From Roseburia_C sp900315735 (GTDB lineage Bacteria; Bacillota; Clostridia; Lachnospirales; Lachnospiraceae): 64,000 bases of DNA. The DNA lies in NCBI GenBank assembly GCA_052118425.1, contig JBQKHF010000006.1; one strand, written 5' to 3'. Both the position numbers and the translations under genes were made by a program. The notes under the pieces are model-generated. The model ran no database searches and was not told the DNA's origin. It saw only the letters and a list, made by a program, of their open reading frames with translations. Numbering within the stretch: the first letter of the stretch is position 1; every line of letters starts with the position of its first letter. Shown piece after piece: positions 35,001 to 43,521 of this stretch.

Positions 35001-36558
35001 CGGTAGAATCTTTTACCGGAATCTTAGCAACCATTTTTCCATTCATTTCCTGAAGGTTAATGGTAACTTCACTTCCGAATCCACTGTTCCATGTAAAGAT
35101 ATTCCAACCATCATAGTCACCAGCCGGTCTGTCATATTCTACCATTACATAACGTTCTCTTGGTTTAACAAGTTCCGGAATGCTTGTGTATGCTTCTTTG
35201 CTGTTTGAGGTAATGTAAAGAGTTACATTTTCATCTTCAGCTGTGTTTGCATATTCAATTGTATCGTTCTGCCAATCCCAGCCTCCAGCAGATCTTGAAA
35301 TAATATTTACATTTGTATAAGAAAGTGTAACTACAGTTTTTAACCATGTATTTCCATCATCCAAAACTTCTGTATCAGTAAATGCAGTTCCTTCTTTTGG
35401 GCCTGCACCACCTTTCTCCCATACCCATAAATCTGTTGCTGATGTACTCATATGAGCTTCGTTAAAATCATAATAGTAAATTGTATAGGTATAGGTCTTG
35501 TCAACAAGATTTAATGTCACTGTAGACTGTTTTCCATCTGATGTTTTAGCATCTAATACTAATGTTGTTCCATCATATGCACCATCTACAGTAATAGTAT
35601 TTCCAGAAAGTGAAACATTTTCATCTCCTGCTTTCAAGCTGTAAGTAACTGGTGCATCTGTTACAGTACCATCTTCCGCATAACATTTTAACGTAGCAGG
35701 TAATTCAGTTGCCTCATTCTTTTTAACGGCATCGATTACTTTGTCCTCAAGTCCCGGAACTACAAGTTTGCTGTTACCATTCGTTGTTGCAGAATTTGCT
35801 GGATCAGTCATACTACCAGTCCATGACTCATCTGCGGCAAATTTATAGCCATAGACTCCTGGTGCCATGGTAAATGTTCCAGTCCACATTCCTGCATCAT
35901 TTTTTGTTAATACATATGAACCCTTTTCTTCACTTATATTCCAGTTATTCATATCACCTGGAACTGTAACTTTTCCTGCTCTTGGAAACTTTGACTCAGG
36001 AACTCTAAATGTGACTTTACGTCCATTTACTTCCGGGCTTACATAGCTAAGATCTGAAGCCCCTGGAGTTGTCCATGAATTTGGTGCACTTTTCAAAATT
36101 TCTCCACTTGAATCAATTACCCAACCTTCATAAGAAGTTTTTCCCGCCAGTTCAGATGCCGGGATAATAATGTTGCTGGTCTGAGATCCACCCTCCGCAA
36201 CATTATTAGTAAAAATACAATTGAACTGAGTATCAGTTCCTTTTGTAACAGTTAATGTATAATAACCCTGGTGATCTGCATCTTCACTCAATACCACACC
36301 TGGCCATGCATTATACTGTTCATAACCACTAATAGAGGTCCAACTTTCTGTTTCAGTTGCTTTTGTTGCTACCTCATTCCAGTCCCCATAGTTTTTGAAA
36401 TGAAGTGTAATCGTAACATCATTATCACCCGCATATGCAGTGGTTGCACCACCGATTGCCGGAACCATGGTCACAATCATAGCAAGTGCAAGTACCATAC
36501 TAAAGATACGGCTTACAATGCCATGTTTCCTGTGAAAGCGTTCTTTTAACTTTCTCAT
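32044..36558 (-). CDS. Cell-surface multidomain GH13 amylase/pullulanase
   Basis: A 1504-residue secreted starch-degrading enzyme. It has a long Sec signal peptide (cleavage near AYA, residue 43), a CBM26-like domain (about 45-165), a CBM48/E-set-like segment (about 180-265; VPGDMNNWN), an Ig-like region, and two pullulanase-associated (CBM41-like) segments up to about 600. The GH13 barrel runs from about 785, with DVVLNH (near 909), YYRVDTVKH (nucleophile Asp), MIGEYSG (acid Glu, near 1017) and LSSHDED (near 1083). The C-terminus has QIKTGDN, a hydrophobic stretch and YRRRKR, an LPXTG-like anchor variant. Whether alpha-1,4, alpha-1,6 or both bonds are cut is not decided by sequence. Confidence 0.92.
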   Translation of the reverse strand: MRKLKERFHRKHGIVSRIFSMVLALAMIVTMVPAIGGATTAYAGDNDVTITLHFKNYGDWNEVATKATETESWTSISGYEQYNAWPGVVLSEDADHQGYYTLTVTKGTDTQFNCIFTNNVAEGGSQTSNIIIPASELAGKTSYEGWVIDSSGEILKSAPNSWTTPGASDLSYVSPEVNGRKVTFRVPESKFPRAGKVTVPGDMNNWNISEEKGSYVLTKNDAGMWTGTFTMAPGVYGYKFAADESWTGSMTDPANSATTNGNSKLVVPGLEDKVIDAVKKNEATELPATLKCYAEDGTVTDAPVTYSLKAGDENVSLSGNTITVDGAYDGTTLVLDAKTSDGKQSTVTLNLVDKTYTYTIYYYDFNEAHMSTSATDLWVWEKGGAGPKEGTAFTDTEVLDDGNTWLKTVVTLSYTNVNIISRSAGGWDWQNDTIEYANTAEDENVTLYITSNSKEAYTSIPELVKPRERYVMVEYDRPAGDYDGWNIFTWNSGFGSEVTINLQEMNGKMVAKIPVKDSTADLMLSFCMRRSTADDAWAEKDGGDHYVNVPANQTVVKAKFEQGEGITEVLPYNTGYEMDGENGQIHFYYRNDEMVAADNTQKSIADKVSITINGEEHAMTYDAANERFSYDLSGITTGDYCYYYTVDGEEKLDAFNENTKDYAGKTCSVCHYKKFNMNISAELSQPTMDYNDNNVLTIKNNPADGEDMTGFEVATATADLSALGLSSEYAIDPALMEVTISCLNTTTTGVKTIPVTVKDVYGNVYTTEVNVTVTDRVKTDGDFDWDEAVVYFAVTDRFFDGDTSNNDAYGVGDYNTGDKGGSSYHGGDFAGLNEKLDYLKDLGVNTIWITPIVENITEDQHDAKTDTATYGYHGYWASDFTEINKHLGTKEEFATLLDAAHSRGMKLMVDVVLNHAGYGTEDYFNNILTDEDGNAVKMLRDSSNTVSGDDKLAPLSDLPDFVTEDPEVRDQLIEWQTDWMDEFDIDYYRVDTVKHVDSTTWAAFKNSLTKVNPDFKMIGEYSGAGYANTAGELGTGSMDALLDFDFNDFAQNFVGGNISNVESSLQKRNAALNNTATMGSFLSSHDEDSLQYKLVNESGFSEEEAYNLMKVAATLQITAKGQPVIYYGEEIGLGGANNWPLQTNRRDFDWTELENQKADSNSIYNHYKTMLAIRNAYTDVFARGDRATVAASDADGYEVISRSYADDTLYVGMNIKETAKEVTIPVSEDAGSVVKNLYDGKEYTVSADKTVTVTIPATKDGGTVVLTKEKQEDNINLDITVPGKDFEEVIDTIGKVDDGTNIRVTMPDTTTVPAEVFNSMIGKDITITFKLNDNVSWIVNGKNIVSKLKDAVDLGVTVGKSSIPADKIKALAGDNKTIELSLAHDGAFGFDATLRINVGAENNGKYANLYYYNEKTGALEYVQAVKVNADGTVDFKFSHASDYVIVLSDADMKPAASTTPNATPTVNAQPQIKTGDNTPIAYTVVLLFVAGAAVVVLYRRRKRV

Positions 36559-36793
36559 CTTTCCCTCTCCTTTTCATCGTTTCATTTTATATTTCCCTGC
36601 GATTACGTTTTCCCTCCGAATATGTTTTCGCAGTTTTTCGATAATTAATTATATTCTATTTTTTTTACTTTCGCTATCCGCAAATAAACTAAAAAAGAAA
36701 TTCTTTTTTGTGCATTTTAACTAATTTCTGTCTCGAAGCTCATTTTTACAATTCATTTTACACAATTTCCGCATGATAATTTTTTCGAAAAAA
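36559..36793. other. Amylase upstream region
   Basis: AT-rich control region of the amylase gene. A TATAAT box occurs near 36647-36652 on the minus strand, but I see no good -35. The ATG has AAGGAGAGGG. I looked for a catabolite-control (cre) site and found no convincing one. Confidence 0.4.
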
Positions 36794-36817
36794 GGACAGC
36801 ACCGATTGGTACTGTCC
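36794..36817 (-). terminator. Terminator of the CdaR/PucR-type gene
   Basis: Minus strand stem GGACAGTACC/GGTGCTGTCC with a 4-base loop followed by TTTTTT. Confidence 0.8.
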
Positions 36818-36865
36818 CATATAATTTACATAATTGAATTTTCATAGTTCTGCAAAACCTGGCAG

Positions 36866-37936
36866 CTAATTCTGGTAATCCATATGTGCAATGACCATCA
36901 TGGCAATCTTAAAAGTCATGGCATCCTCGAATTTGCGGATATCAAGTCCAATCATCTTTTCCAGACGTTCTAAACGGTATACCAGCGTATTCCGGTGGAT
37001 GTATAGCTGCCTTGCTGTTTCTGAAATATTCAGGCTGTTCTCAAAAAATTTCTGGATTGTCACCATCGTTTCATCATCTAAATCAATATTCCGCTCACCA
37101 AAAATCTCTTTGATAAACATTTCGCAAAGGCTCATCGGAAGCTGGTAAATCAGTCTGCCGATGCCAAGCTTTCCGTAGGAAATGGTTTCCTCTTCTACAT
37201 TAAAGATTCTTCCTACTTCCAGTGCCATCTTGGCTTCCTGATAAGATTTGGCAATATCCTGCAGGGTATTTACCGTATTACCATAACCCACACGGACACG
37301 CACCATCGCTTCTGCATGCAGATTGTCTACAATTGTTTTCGCCAGATTCAATGCATCCTCTTCTGTTTTCAAATCTGTTGCATCCTTAATCAGGATAATG
37401 TTCTGCTCGTCTAACTCTGTTACAAAATCCCGGTTGCGGTCTGCAAAAAGATTCTTCACCATTTCTACAATAACAGAATCTTTTCTGCCATCCACTTCTA
37501 TGACATAAACCAGACGCCTTGCCTGCTCAATATGCAGCTTCTTTGCCTTATTATACATATCTACAACCAGCATATTTCCAAGAAGGATATTCTGCATAAA
37601 GTTATTCTTATCCGACTGTTCCCGGTTGGAGGCAATCAGATTCCGAATCTGGCATACGGCAAGTCTTCCCACCATATATGCTTCATCATTAGTGGAACGC
37701 GCCAGAAGAATATATTCTACTTCCTGTTCTGCAATTACTTTAAAGAAATGAAAGCCCGACAACATCTGGCTTTCTGCCATGGATGCTGCAAAATTCACAA
37801 CCTCTGCACGCATATCTGTTTCAATCTGAAATGTTGCTGCAACCTGCTTCCCGTTTTCGTCATAAAGGGCAAGTCCGATTTTGGATATATCACTGATTTC
37901 TTCTAATGTTGTCTGTAGCTTATGATTTGAAAGCAT
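36866..37936 (-). CDS. CdaR/PucR-type transcriptional regulator
   Basis: A 356-residue regulator. The N-terminal half is a putative sensor domain similar to sugar-diacid regulators (KIGLALYDENGKQVAATF). A GGDEF-like CdaR middle domain follows (VRVRVGYGNTVNTLQDIAKSYQEAKMALEV). The C-terminal PucR helix-turn-helix is FFENSLNISETARQLYIHRNTLVYRLERLEK. The ATG at 37936 has AAGGAG; a GTG at 37945 is unlikely. Lying between the amylase and the sugar ABC ATPase, it may control carbohydrate use, but its ligand is unknown. Confidence 0.87.
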   Translation of the reverse strand: MLSNHKLQTTLEEISDISKIGLALYDENGKQVAATFQIETDMRAEVVNFAASMAESQMLSGFHFFKVIAEQEVEYILLARSTNDEAYMVGRLAVCQIRNLIASNREQSDKNNFMQNILLGNMLVVDMYNKAKKLHIEQARRLVYVIEVDGRKDSVIVEMVKNLFADRNRDFVTELDEQNIILIKDATDLKTEEDALNLAKTIVDNLHAEAMVRVRVGYGNTVNTLQDIAKSYQEAKMALEVGRIFNVEEETISYGKLGIGRLIYQLPMSLCEMFIKEIFGERNIDLDDETMVTIQKFFENSLNISETARQLYIHRNTLVYRLERLEKMIGLDIRKFEDAMTFKIAMMVIAHMDYQN

Positions 37937-37985
37937 TCTGCGCACTCCTTACTTATATATAATATAAAAAAAGACTTTTACCGAT

Positions 37986-38016
37986 AAAAAACCCGGATGC
38001 ATATAGCACCCGGGTT
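37986..38016 (-). terminator. Terminator of the sugar ABC ATPase gene
   Basis: Minus strand stem AACCCGGGTGC/GCATCCGGGTT (37990-38000 with 38006-38016) followed by TTTTTTA. Confidence 0.85.
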
Positions 38017-38047
38017 ATTGCACTATATTCAGTTCGATTGTACCGAA

Positions 38048-39160
38048 TTAGTTAGTAATTGTCAATTCAGTCTCTTTGTCGAATACATGAACCTTCTCAG
38101 GATCGATAGCAAGTTTGATATGGTCGCCTAAACGAGCCGGTGTTCTGGAATCAACCTTAGCTGTCATCTGAACTCCTGCAGCTTCGAAGTATAATAATAC
38201 TTCAGAACCAAGTAACTCATATCCGGTTACATCTGTCTCAATGATGCTGTCTTTGAAGGTTTCGATTGTAATCTGGGAATCATCGATATCTTCTGGTCTA
38301 ACACCCATAACAACTGTCTTTCCATTGTAGTTGCCTTCGATTAATTTCTTAGCTTTTGCTGGTGGTAATACAACAGTTGTGTTGTCAAATGTAAGAGAAA
38401 CTTTCTCTCCTTCGATAGTACATTTAGCATCTACGAAGTTCATCTGTGGGGATCCGATGAATCCAGCTACGAATAAGTTATCTGGCTCATTGTATAATTT
38501 CTGTGGAGAATCAACCTGCATGATAACACCATCTTTTAATACAACGATTCTGGTTCCTAATGTCATAGCCTCTGTCTGGTCATGTGTTACATAGATGATT
38601 GTAGCACCTAATCTATGATGCAGAGCGGAAATTTCGGAACGCATCTGTACTCTTAATTTTGCATCCAGGTTTGATAAAGGCTCGTCCATAAGGAATACCT
38701 TAGGATTACGAACAATTGCACGACCCATAGCAACACGCTGTCTCTGTCCACCGGAAAGAGCCTTTGGTTTACGGTCTAATAATTTCTCAAGGTCAAGGAT
38801 CTTAGCTGCTTCTTCAACTTTTCTCTTGATTTCATCCTTAGGAACTTTTCTTAATTTTAATCCAAATGCCATATTATCAAATACGGTCATATGTGGATAC
38901 AGAGCGTAGTTCTGGAATACCATTGCGATATCTCTGTCTTTTGGCTCTACGTCGTTAACAAGTTTTCCGTCGATGTATAATTCTCCGGAAGAAATCTCCT
39001 CAAGACCTGCGATCATACGAAGTGTAGTAGATTTACCACATCCAGATGGTCCTACGAAGATGATGAATTCCTTGTCTTCTACTTCAAGGTTGAAATCCTT
39101 AACAGCTTCAAAGCCGTTTGGATATACTTTACAAATGTTTTTTAATGATAAACTTGCCAT
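38048..39160 (-). CDS. ugpC: Sugar ABC transporter ATP-binding protein, MsmK/UgpC type
   Basis: A 370-residue ATPase of the CUT1 family that energises di- and oligosaccharide permeases. Walker A GPSGCGKSTTLRMIAGLE (about 37-54), signature LSGGQRQRVAMGRAIV, Walker B VFLMDEPLSNLDAKLR and the C-terminal TOBE region (MGVRPEDI) are clear. It stands alone without permease genes, as is usual for the shared MsmK-type ATPase that serves several sugar importers in Gram-positives. Proximity to the amylase fits import of starch oligosaccharides. Confidence 0.93.
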   Translation of the reverse strand: MASLSLKNICKVYPNGFEAVKDFNLEVEDKEFIIFVGPSGCGKSTTLRMIAGLEEISSGELYIDGKLVNDVEPKDRDIAMVFQNYALYPHMTVFDNMAFGLKLRKVPKDEIKRKVEEAAKILDLEKLLDRKPKALSGGQRQRVAMGRAIVRNPKVFLMDEPLSNLDAKLRVQMRSEISALHHRLGATIIYVTHDQTEAMTLGTRIVVLKDGVIMQVDSPQKLYNEPDNLFVAGFIGSPQMNFVDAKCTIEGEKVSLTFDNTTVVLPPAKAKKLIEGNYNGKTVVMGVRPEDIDDSQITIETFKDSIIETDVTGYELLGSEVLLYFEAAGVQMTAKVDSRTPARLGDHIKLAIDPEKVHVFDKETELTITN

Positions 39161-39316
39161 TGGTTTAACCTCCTAATGTTTTGTTCGTTTTTAACTGTCC
39201 TTATCATACAAGATATTGCGCGTTTTGGCTATGCGAGGATTCCACAAAGTTTTTTCTTTTTTTTGTGTGTTCTGACTGATATTCTGTGCATTTTTATATC
39301 TCTTCGTCAGAGTGAC

Positions 39317-39364
39317 GAAAACCCATCTCTTTCCTGTACAATCCGACGAAAGAAATGGGTTTTC
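39317..39364 (-). terminator. Terminator after the phosphoribosyltransferase gene
   Basis: Long stem GAAAACCCAT-TCTTTC with GAAAGA-ATGGGTTTTC (39317-39332 with 39348-39364), 25 bases past the stop on the minus strand. Confidence 0.65.
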
Positions 39365-39389
39365 ACTTTAGAAAATGTTTATTTTTTCT

Positions 39390-40031
39390 TTATAATTTCG
39401 AGTAGCCATAGCCATTTACCATAGCCTCTAACTTCATGCCCTTTGCACAATATGGGCAGTCATGCTGCTCATATGCCTGATAGCCAGGTACATCCTTCTC
39501 GCTAAAGAGACTTTCTACTCTGTGACCGTCTACTTCTTCAACAGTGGAGAAGATTGCTACTACGTCTTCAATGATTCCGCCGTAATACCGGATGCACTCT
39601 AAGCATCTTCTGATTGTCTCACCTGTTGTTGTAGTGTCTAACAAAAGTACGATATGTTTTCCGGTAATCATATTTTTGGTATTATCACGGAAAATCATCT
39701 GACCACTGCTGTTCATTTCTGGAGAAATAACATAAATAGTCTCATGCAGGTTGGTTGACATAAAGTCTCCCTGTTCAAAACGCTCTGCTAAAAATCCGCC
39801 AATCATTTCCGTTCCGTCCATACATACAACGGTATCTACGTAGGATGGATTACCGGTTTTCTGGTAAAGTACTTTTGCAGCTTCTTTTGCCTCTTTCACA
39901 CGAGCCTTCATACTGGTTACATCAATATAGTAATTGATGTGTGAATGGCTGGTAGCAAAATGTCCCGGTATTGCATGTAATGCCAGATTGTTGTTTTCCT
40001 GTGAATAAAATTTGACCATGCGTTCTTCCAT
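39390..40031 (-). CDS. Orotate phosphoribosyltransferase-like protein
   Basis: A 213-residue type I phosphoribosyltransferase-fold protein. The PRPP-binding loop is IVLLLDTTTTGETI, with the acidic pair of true PRTases reduced to a single Asp. The C-terminus carries a CPYC pair. It is OPRT-like but diverged, so nucleotide salvage or regulation cannot be separated. The start has an AGGGGG site. It is the last gene of the set gpsA-dUTPase-this gene. Confidence 0.75.
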   Translation of the reverse strand: MEERMVKFYSQENNNLALHAIPGHFATSHSHINYYIDVTSMKARVKEAKEAAKVLYQKTGNPSYVDTVVCMDGTEMIGGFLAERFEQGDFMSTNLHETIYVISPEMNSSGQMIFRDNTKNMITGKHIVLLLDTTTTGETIRRCLECIRYYGGIIEDVVAIFSTVEEVDGHRVESLFSEKDVPGYQAYEQHDCPYCAKGMKLEAMVNGYGYSKL

Positions 40032-40055
40032 TTGATTTACCCCCTGTTTTATAAT

Positions 40056-40490
40056 TTATTGGATTCCGGTACTTCCGAAACCACCTCTGTCCTGGTTGCC
40101 CAGGCTTTCTACTTCTTCGAAATGAATCTGTGGCTGATTCTCTACAATACGAAACTGTGCGATACGGTCATTGACATGAATCACGGTATCACGCATTGCA
40201 ATTGCAGGCAGTCTCCACATATCATTGTCCCCACAGTAGGAACCGTCTACGATTCCGCAGCTGTTTGCCTGAATAATTCCGAAATTCTTATATGTAGAAC
40301 TTCTCGGCAGGATGTGTGCTTCATATCCCTTTGGCAGTTCCATTGCCACACCAAGCGGAATCAGTTTAAATTCTCCTGCTTTCATTTCGACTTCTTCGGA
40401 TGCACGAAGGTCAATCCAGTCGGATTTGCCATCGATATATGTAAGCTTTTCGATTTTATCTGTAAAATATTTGATGCGAATCTTTTCCAT
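40056..40490 (-). CDS. dut: dUTP diphosphatase-family protein
   Basis: A 144-residue trimeric dUTPase-fold protein, hydrolysing dUTP to dUMP. Motifs in order: WIDLRASEEV (motif 1), PRSSTYKNFGI (motif 2), NSCGIVDGSYCGDNDMWRL (motif 3), DRIAQFRIV (motif 4) and GGFGSTG at the C-terminus (motif 5, phosphate loop). All five motifs are present though diverged, so activity is likely. The AAAAGGAG site precedes the ATG. It is 21 bases downstream of gpsA. Confidence 0.87.
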   Translation of the reverse strand: MEKIRIKYFTDKIEKLTYIDGKSDWIDLRASEEVEMKAGEFKLIPLGVAMELPKGYEAHILPRSSTYKNFGIIQANSCGIVDGSYCGDNDMWRLPAIAMRDTVIHVNDRIAQFRIVENQPQIHFEEVESLGNQDRGGFGSTGIQ

Positions 40491-40511
40491 TCTGCTAAAA
40501 CTCCTTTTCTC

Positions 40512-41522
40512 CTACTGCCATTCCAGATCATCATGCTCTACTTTTTTATCTCTGAGCATCAGTTCTTTTACTGCTTCTTTCGCAGGTTTATCTTCAAATA
40601 ATACTTCATTGACCTGTTCAATAATCGGCATATCTACATGATATTTCTTTGCTAAAGCAATTGCTGCTTTGGCAGAATAGACACCCTCAACTACCATCTT
40701 TACTTCATCCATTGCCTGCTGCATGGTATATCCCTGACCCATCAGATATCCGGCACGGCGGTTTCTGCTGTGTTTGCTTGCACAGGTTACAATTAAATCA
40801 CCCATTCCGGTCAGTCCGCTTAAGGTTTCATATTTAGCTCCCATGGCAAGGGCAAGTCTTCCCATCTCAGAAATTCCACGGGTAATCAGGGCTGCCTTGG
40901 TATTGTCTCCATAACCGAGCCCGTCTGCCATACCTGCTGCCAGTGCAATGACATTCTTTAAGGATGCACCGATTTCCATACCCAGTACGTCCGGGCTGGT
41001 ATAGACACGTAATACTTCACTCATAAAGGTATTCTGAACCAGCTCTGCTGTGGCACGCTTCTTTGCTCCTGCTACCAAACTGGTCGGAATCTCTTTTCCT
41101 ACTTCTTCCGCATGGCTTGGTCCGCATAAAACTGCCACCTCACACTGTGGAATCTCTTCCATAATGATTTCAGATAAAGTCATTAAAGTATTCTCTTCAA
41201 TTCCTTTTGCCACGCTGACAATAAGCTGTCCCTTTGCTACGAACGGGCTCATTGCTTTTGCCGTACTTCTGGTAAATGGAGAAGGCACTGCTAAGACAAG
41301 CATGTCTTTTCCCTCGATTGCTTCTTTTAAATCTGTTGTAAAAATAATATCATCCGGTAAAATAACGCCCGGCAGTTTTTCTGCCTGCTCATGCTTTTCC
41401 TTTAACATTTCAATTTCCGGTGCAAGTGCAGACCAGATTGTAATCTTATGACCGTTTTTATGTAATACCACCGATAAAGCAGTTCCCCAGCTTCCGGCTC
41501 CAATGATACTGATATCAGACAT
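40512..41522 (-). CDS. gpsA: Glycerol-3-phosphate dehydrogenase (NAD(P)+)
   Basis: A 336-residue cytoplasmic enzyme that reduces dihydroxyacetone phosphate to sn-glycerol 3-phosphate, the phospholipid backbone. N-terminal dinucleotide site GAGSWGTALSVVL (7-19), the VSVAKGIE segment, CGPSHAEEV, the catalytic Lys in GASLKNVIALAAGM, and SRNRRAGYLMGQG are all typical. It is paired with plsY, which uses its product, 15 bases upstream. Confidence 0.96.
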   Translation of the reverse strand: MSDISIIGAGSWGTALSVVLHKNGHKITIWSALAPEIEMLKEKHEQAEKLPGVILPDDIIFTTDLKEAIEGKDMLVLAVPSPFTRSTAKAMSPFVAKGQLIVSVAKGIEENTLMTLSEIIMEEIPQCEVAVLCGPSHAEEVGKEIPTSLVAGAKKRATAELVQNTFMSEVLRVYTSPDVLGMEIGASLKNVIALAAGMADGLGYGDNTKAALITRGISEMGRLALAMGAKYETLSGLTGMGDLIVTCASKHSRNRRAGYLMGQGYTMQQAMDEVKMVVEGVYSAKAAIALAKKYHVDMPIIEQVNEVLFEDKPAKEAVKELMLRDKKVEHDDLEWQ

Positions 41523-41537
41523 TTGTTTTTCCCTTTC

Positions 41538-42194
41538 CTATGCTTCCTGTTTCTTTGAATGGAAGCTGAATTTGTTCTCGGTTCCCTTAAGAAGTCTTCC
41601 GATGTTAGCATGATGTAAAATAATTGCCAGTCCTGCCACAAAGCCAAATACTATATATACTTCTGTCAGATACTGCTCCGGTACGGAAAGCAGTCCCAGC
41701 TGACCAAATACAATAATCTGTATTTCAAGACTGATTACACCAAGTATGGAACCTAAGGAAACATACCGTGTGATTGCTACCACAAGGATAAAAAGTCCAA
41801 GGCTTATCGGCACTGCCAGTGGACAGAAGCCAATCAGAAGTCCACCGGTACAGGCAATTCCCTTTCCGCCTTTAAATTTCATATAAGCCGGGAAATCATG
41901 GCCTAAGATGCAGCCCACACCTGCATAAAGTTCTAAGACTTTTACACTGTCCGGATAACGGTTCCGGAAAATGAGCCATACAATGACCATTGCCATAAAT
42001 ACCTTACATACATCGCCGATTAAGGTAAGAATTCCTGCCTTTACACCGAGATTACGCATGGTGTTGGTGGTTCCTACATTTCCACTGCCCACCTTACGCA
42101 AATCCACATTTTCTTTCTTTCCATATAAGAAGCCGGATAAAAACATACCGCATAAATATCCGATTCCCACTGATATTACACGTCCGAATAACAT
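41538..42194 (-). CDS. plsY: Acyl-phosphate:glycerol-3-phosphate acyltransferase
   Basis: A 218-residue membrane enzyme that acylates glycerol-3-phosphate from acyl-phosphate, the first step of phosphatidate synthesis. Five or so membrane segments; signature loops are KVGSGNVGTTNTMRNLG, HDFPAYMKFKGGKGIACTGG and the later HHANIGRLLKGTE. The C-terminus has a short tail (SFHSKKQEA). The start is four bases from the end of der, with an AAGGAAG site. Confidence 0.95.
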   Translation of the reverse strand: MLFGRVISVGIGYLCGMFLSGFLYGKKENVDLRKVGSGNVGTTNTMRNLGVKAGILTLIGDVCKVFMAMVIVWLIFRNRYPDSVKVLELYAGVGCILGHDFPAYMKFKGGKGIACTGGLLIGFCPLAVPISLGLFILVVAITRYVSLGSILGVISLEIQIIVFGQLGLLSVPEQYLTEVYIVFGFVAGLAIILHHANIGRLLKGTENKFSFHSKKQEA

Positions 42195-42198
42195 TTGA

Positions 42199-43521
42199 TT
42201 AATCTTCCTTTCTCTCTCTTATAATGAACTTCAGGGAAGTACCCTTAAAACCGAATGCTTCTCGAATCCTGTTCTCTAAATATCTGGTATAGGAAAAATG
42301 CATCAGGTTTTTGTCATTTACAAAGATAACAAAAGTTGGCGGTTTTACCGCTGCCTGTGTAATATAATATAATTTTAAGCGTTTTCCCTTATCCGTTGGT
42401 GGCTGCTGCATCGCAACTGCCTCTGCCATAATCTCATTTAATACACCGGTTGCCACACGCATGCTGTTATTTTCAAGTACCACATCAATGGTCTCAAAAA
42501 TCTTGCCGGTACGCTGTCCTGTCTTGGCTGAAATAAATAAAATTTCCGCATATGGCATAAAGCTTAAAACCTGACGGATTTTCTCAGTATGTTTATAAAT
42601 GGTCTTATCATCCTTTTCAATGGCATCCCATTTATTTACTGCAATAATAATTCCTTTGCCTCTTTCATGGGCAATTCCTGCGATTTTCGCATCCTGCTCA
42701 GTTACACCTTCTGTAGCATCAATTACAATAATGACCACATCTGCACGTTCTACTGCTGTTACCGCACGAATGATACTGTAACGCTCTAATTCTTCTTTAA
42801 TCTTATTCTTTCTCCGGAGTCCTGCCGTATCAATAAATACATATTCTTTACCATTATATTTTATATCTGTATCAATGGCATCTCTTGTAGTTCCGGCAAT
42901 ATCAGATACAATCACACGGTTCTCACCGGTCAGCTTATTAATCAGGGAAGACTTACCTACGTTCGGCTTACCTACGATAGCAATACGCGGTCTGTCATCT
43001 TCTGCTTCTTCTAACATTTCCTGGGTAAAGTGCTTTGCCACTTCATCTAACAAATCACCGATTCCAAGTCTTGACGCTGCAGATACCGGAACCGGATCAC
43101 CGATTCCAAGATTATAAAATTCATAAACATCCGGCATGTATTTCTTAAAATCATCTACTTTATTTACTGCAAGAATAATCGGCTTCTTGGAGCGGCGCAG
43201 CATATCAGCTACTTTCTGGTCTGCATCCACAAGTCCCTGTCTTACATCCGTAATAAAGATGATAACGTCTGCGGTATCAATGGCTATCTGTGCCTGTTCC
43301 CGCATCTGGGATAAAATAATATCTCCGCTGTCCGGCTCAATACCGCCGGTATCAATTAAGGTAAAGTTATAGTCAAGCCAGGATACTTCGGCATATATAC
43401 GGTCACGGGTTACACCCGGTGTATCCTGTACGATAGAAATTCTTTCACCTGCCAACACGTTAAAAAGTGTTGATTTTCCTACGTTTGGTCTGCCTACAAT
43501 GGCTACTACTGGTTTACTCAT
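42199..43521 (-). CDS. der: Ribosome biogenesis GTPase Der
   Basis: A 440-residue tandem-GTPase that acts in 50S subunit assembly. Two G domains are visible: the first with GRPNVGKSTLFN (about 9-20), DTPGVTRDR and NKVDDF, the second with GKPNVGKSSLIN (about 184-195), DTAGLRRK and NKWDAI. A C-terminal KH-like domain begins near 355. The ATG at 43521 overlaps the stop region of the DUF512 gene by eight bases; the frame is open to 43545. Confidence 0.97.
   Translation of the reverse strand: MSKPVVAIVGRPNVGKSTLFNVLAGERISIVQDTPGVTRDRIYAEVSWLDYNFTLIDTGGIEPDSGDIILSQMREQAQIAIDTADVIIFITDVRQGLVDADQKVADMLRRSKKPIILAVNKVDDFKKYMPDVYEFYNLGIGDPVPVSAASRLGIGDLLDEVAKHFTQEMLEEAEDDRPRIAIVGKPNVGKSSLINKLTGENRVIVSDIAGTTRDAIDTDIKYNGKEYVFIDTAGLRRKNKIKEELERYSIIRAVTAVERADVVIIVIDATEGVTEQDAKIAGIAHERGKGIIIAVNKWDAIEKDDKTIYKHTEKIRQVLSFMPYAEILFISAKTGQRTGKIFETIDVVLENNSMRVATGVLNEIMAEAVAMQQPPTDKGKRLKLYYITQAAVKPPTFVIFVNDKNLMHFSYTRYLENRIREAFGFKGTSLKFIIRERKED

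Noticed and set aside
36559..36793. Catabolite-control (cre) site ahead of the amylase gene
   Set aside because: Candidate stretches near GAAAACGTAATCGCA miss fixed bases of the consensus, so I do not list a site.
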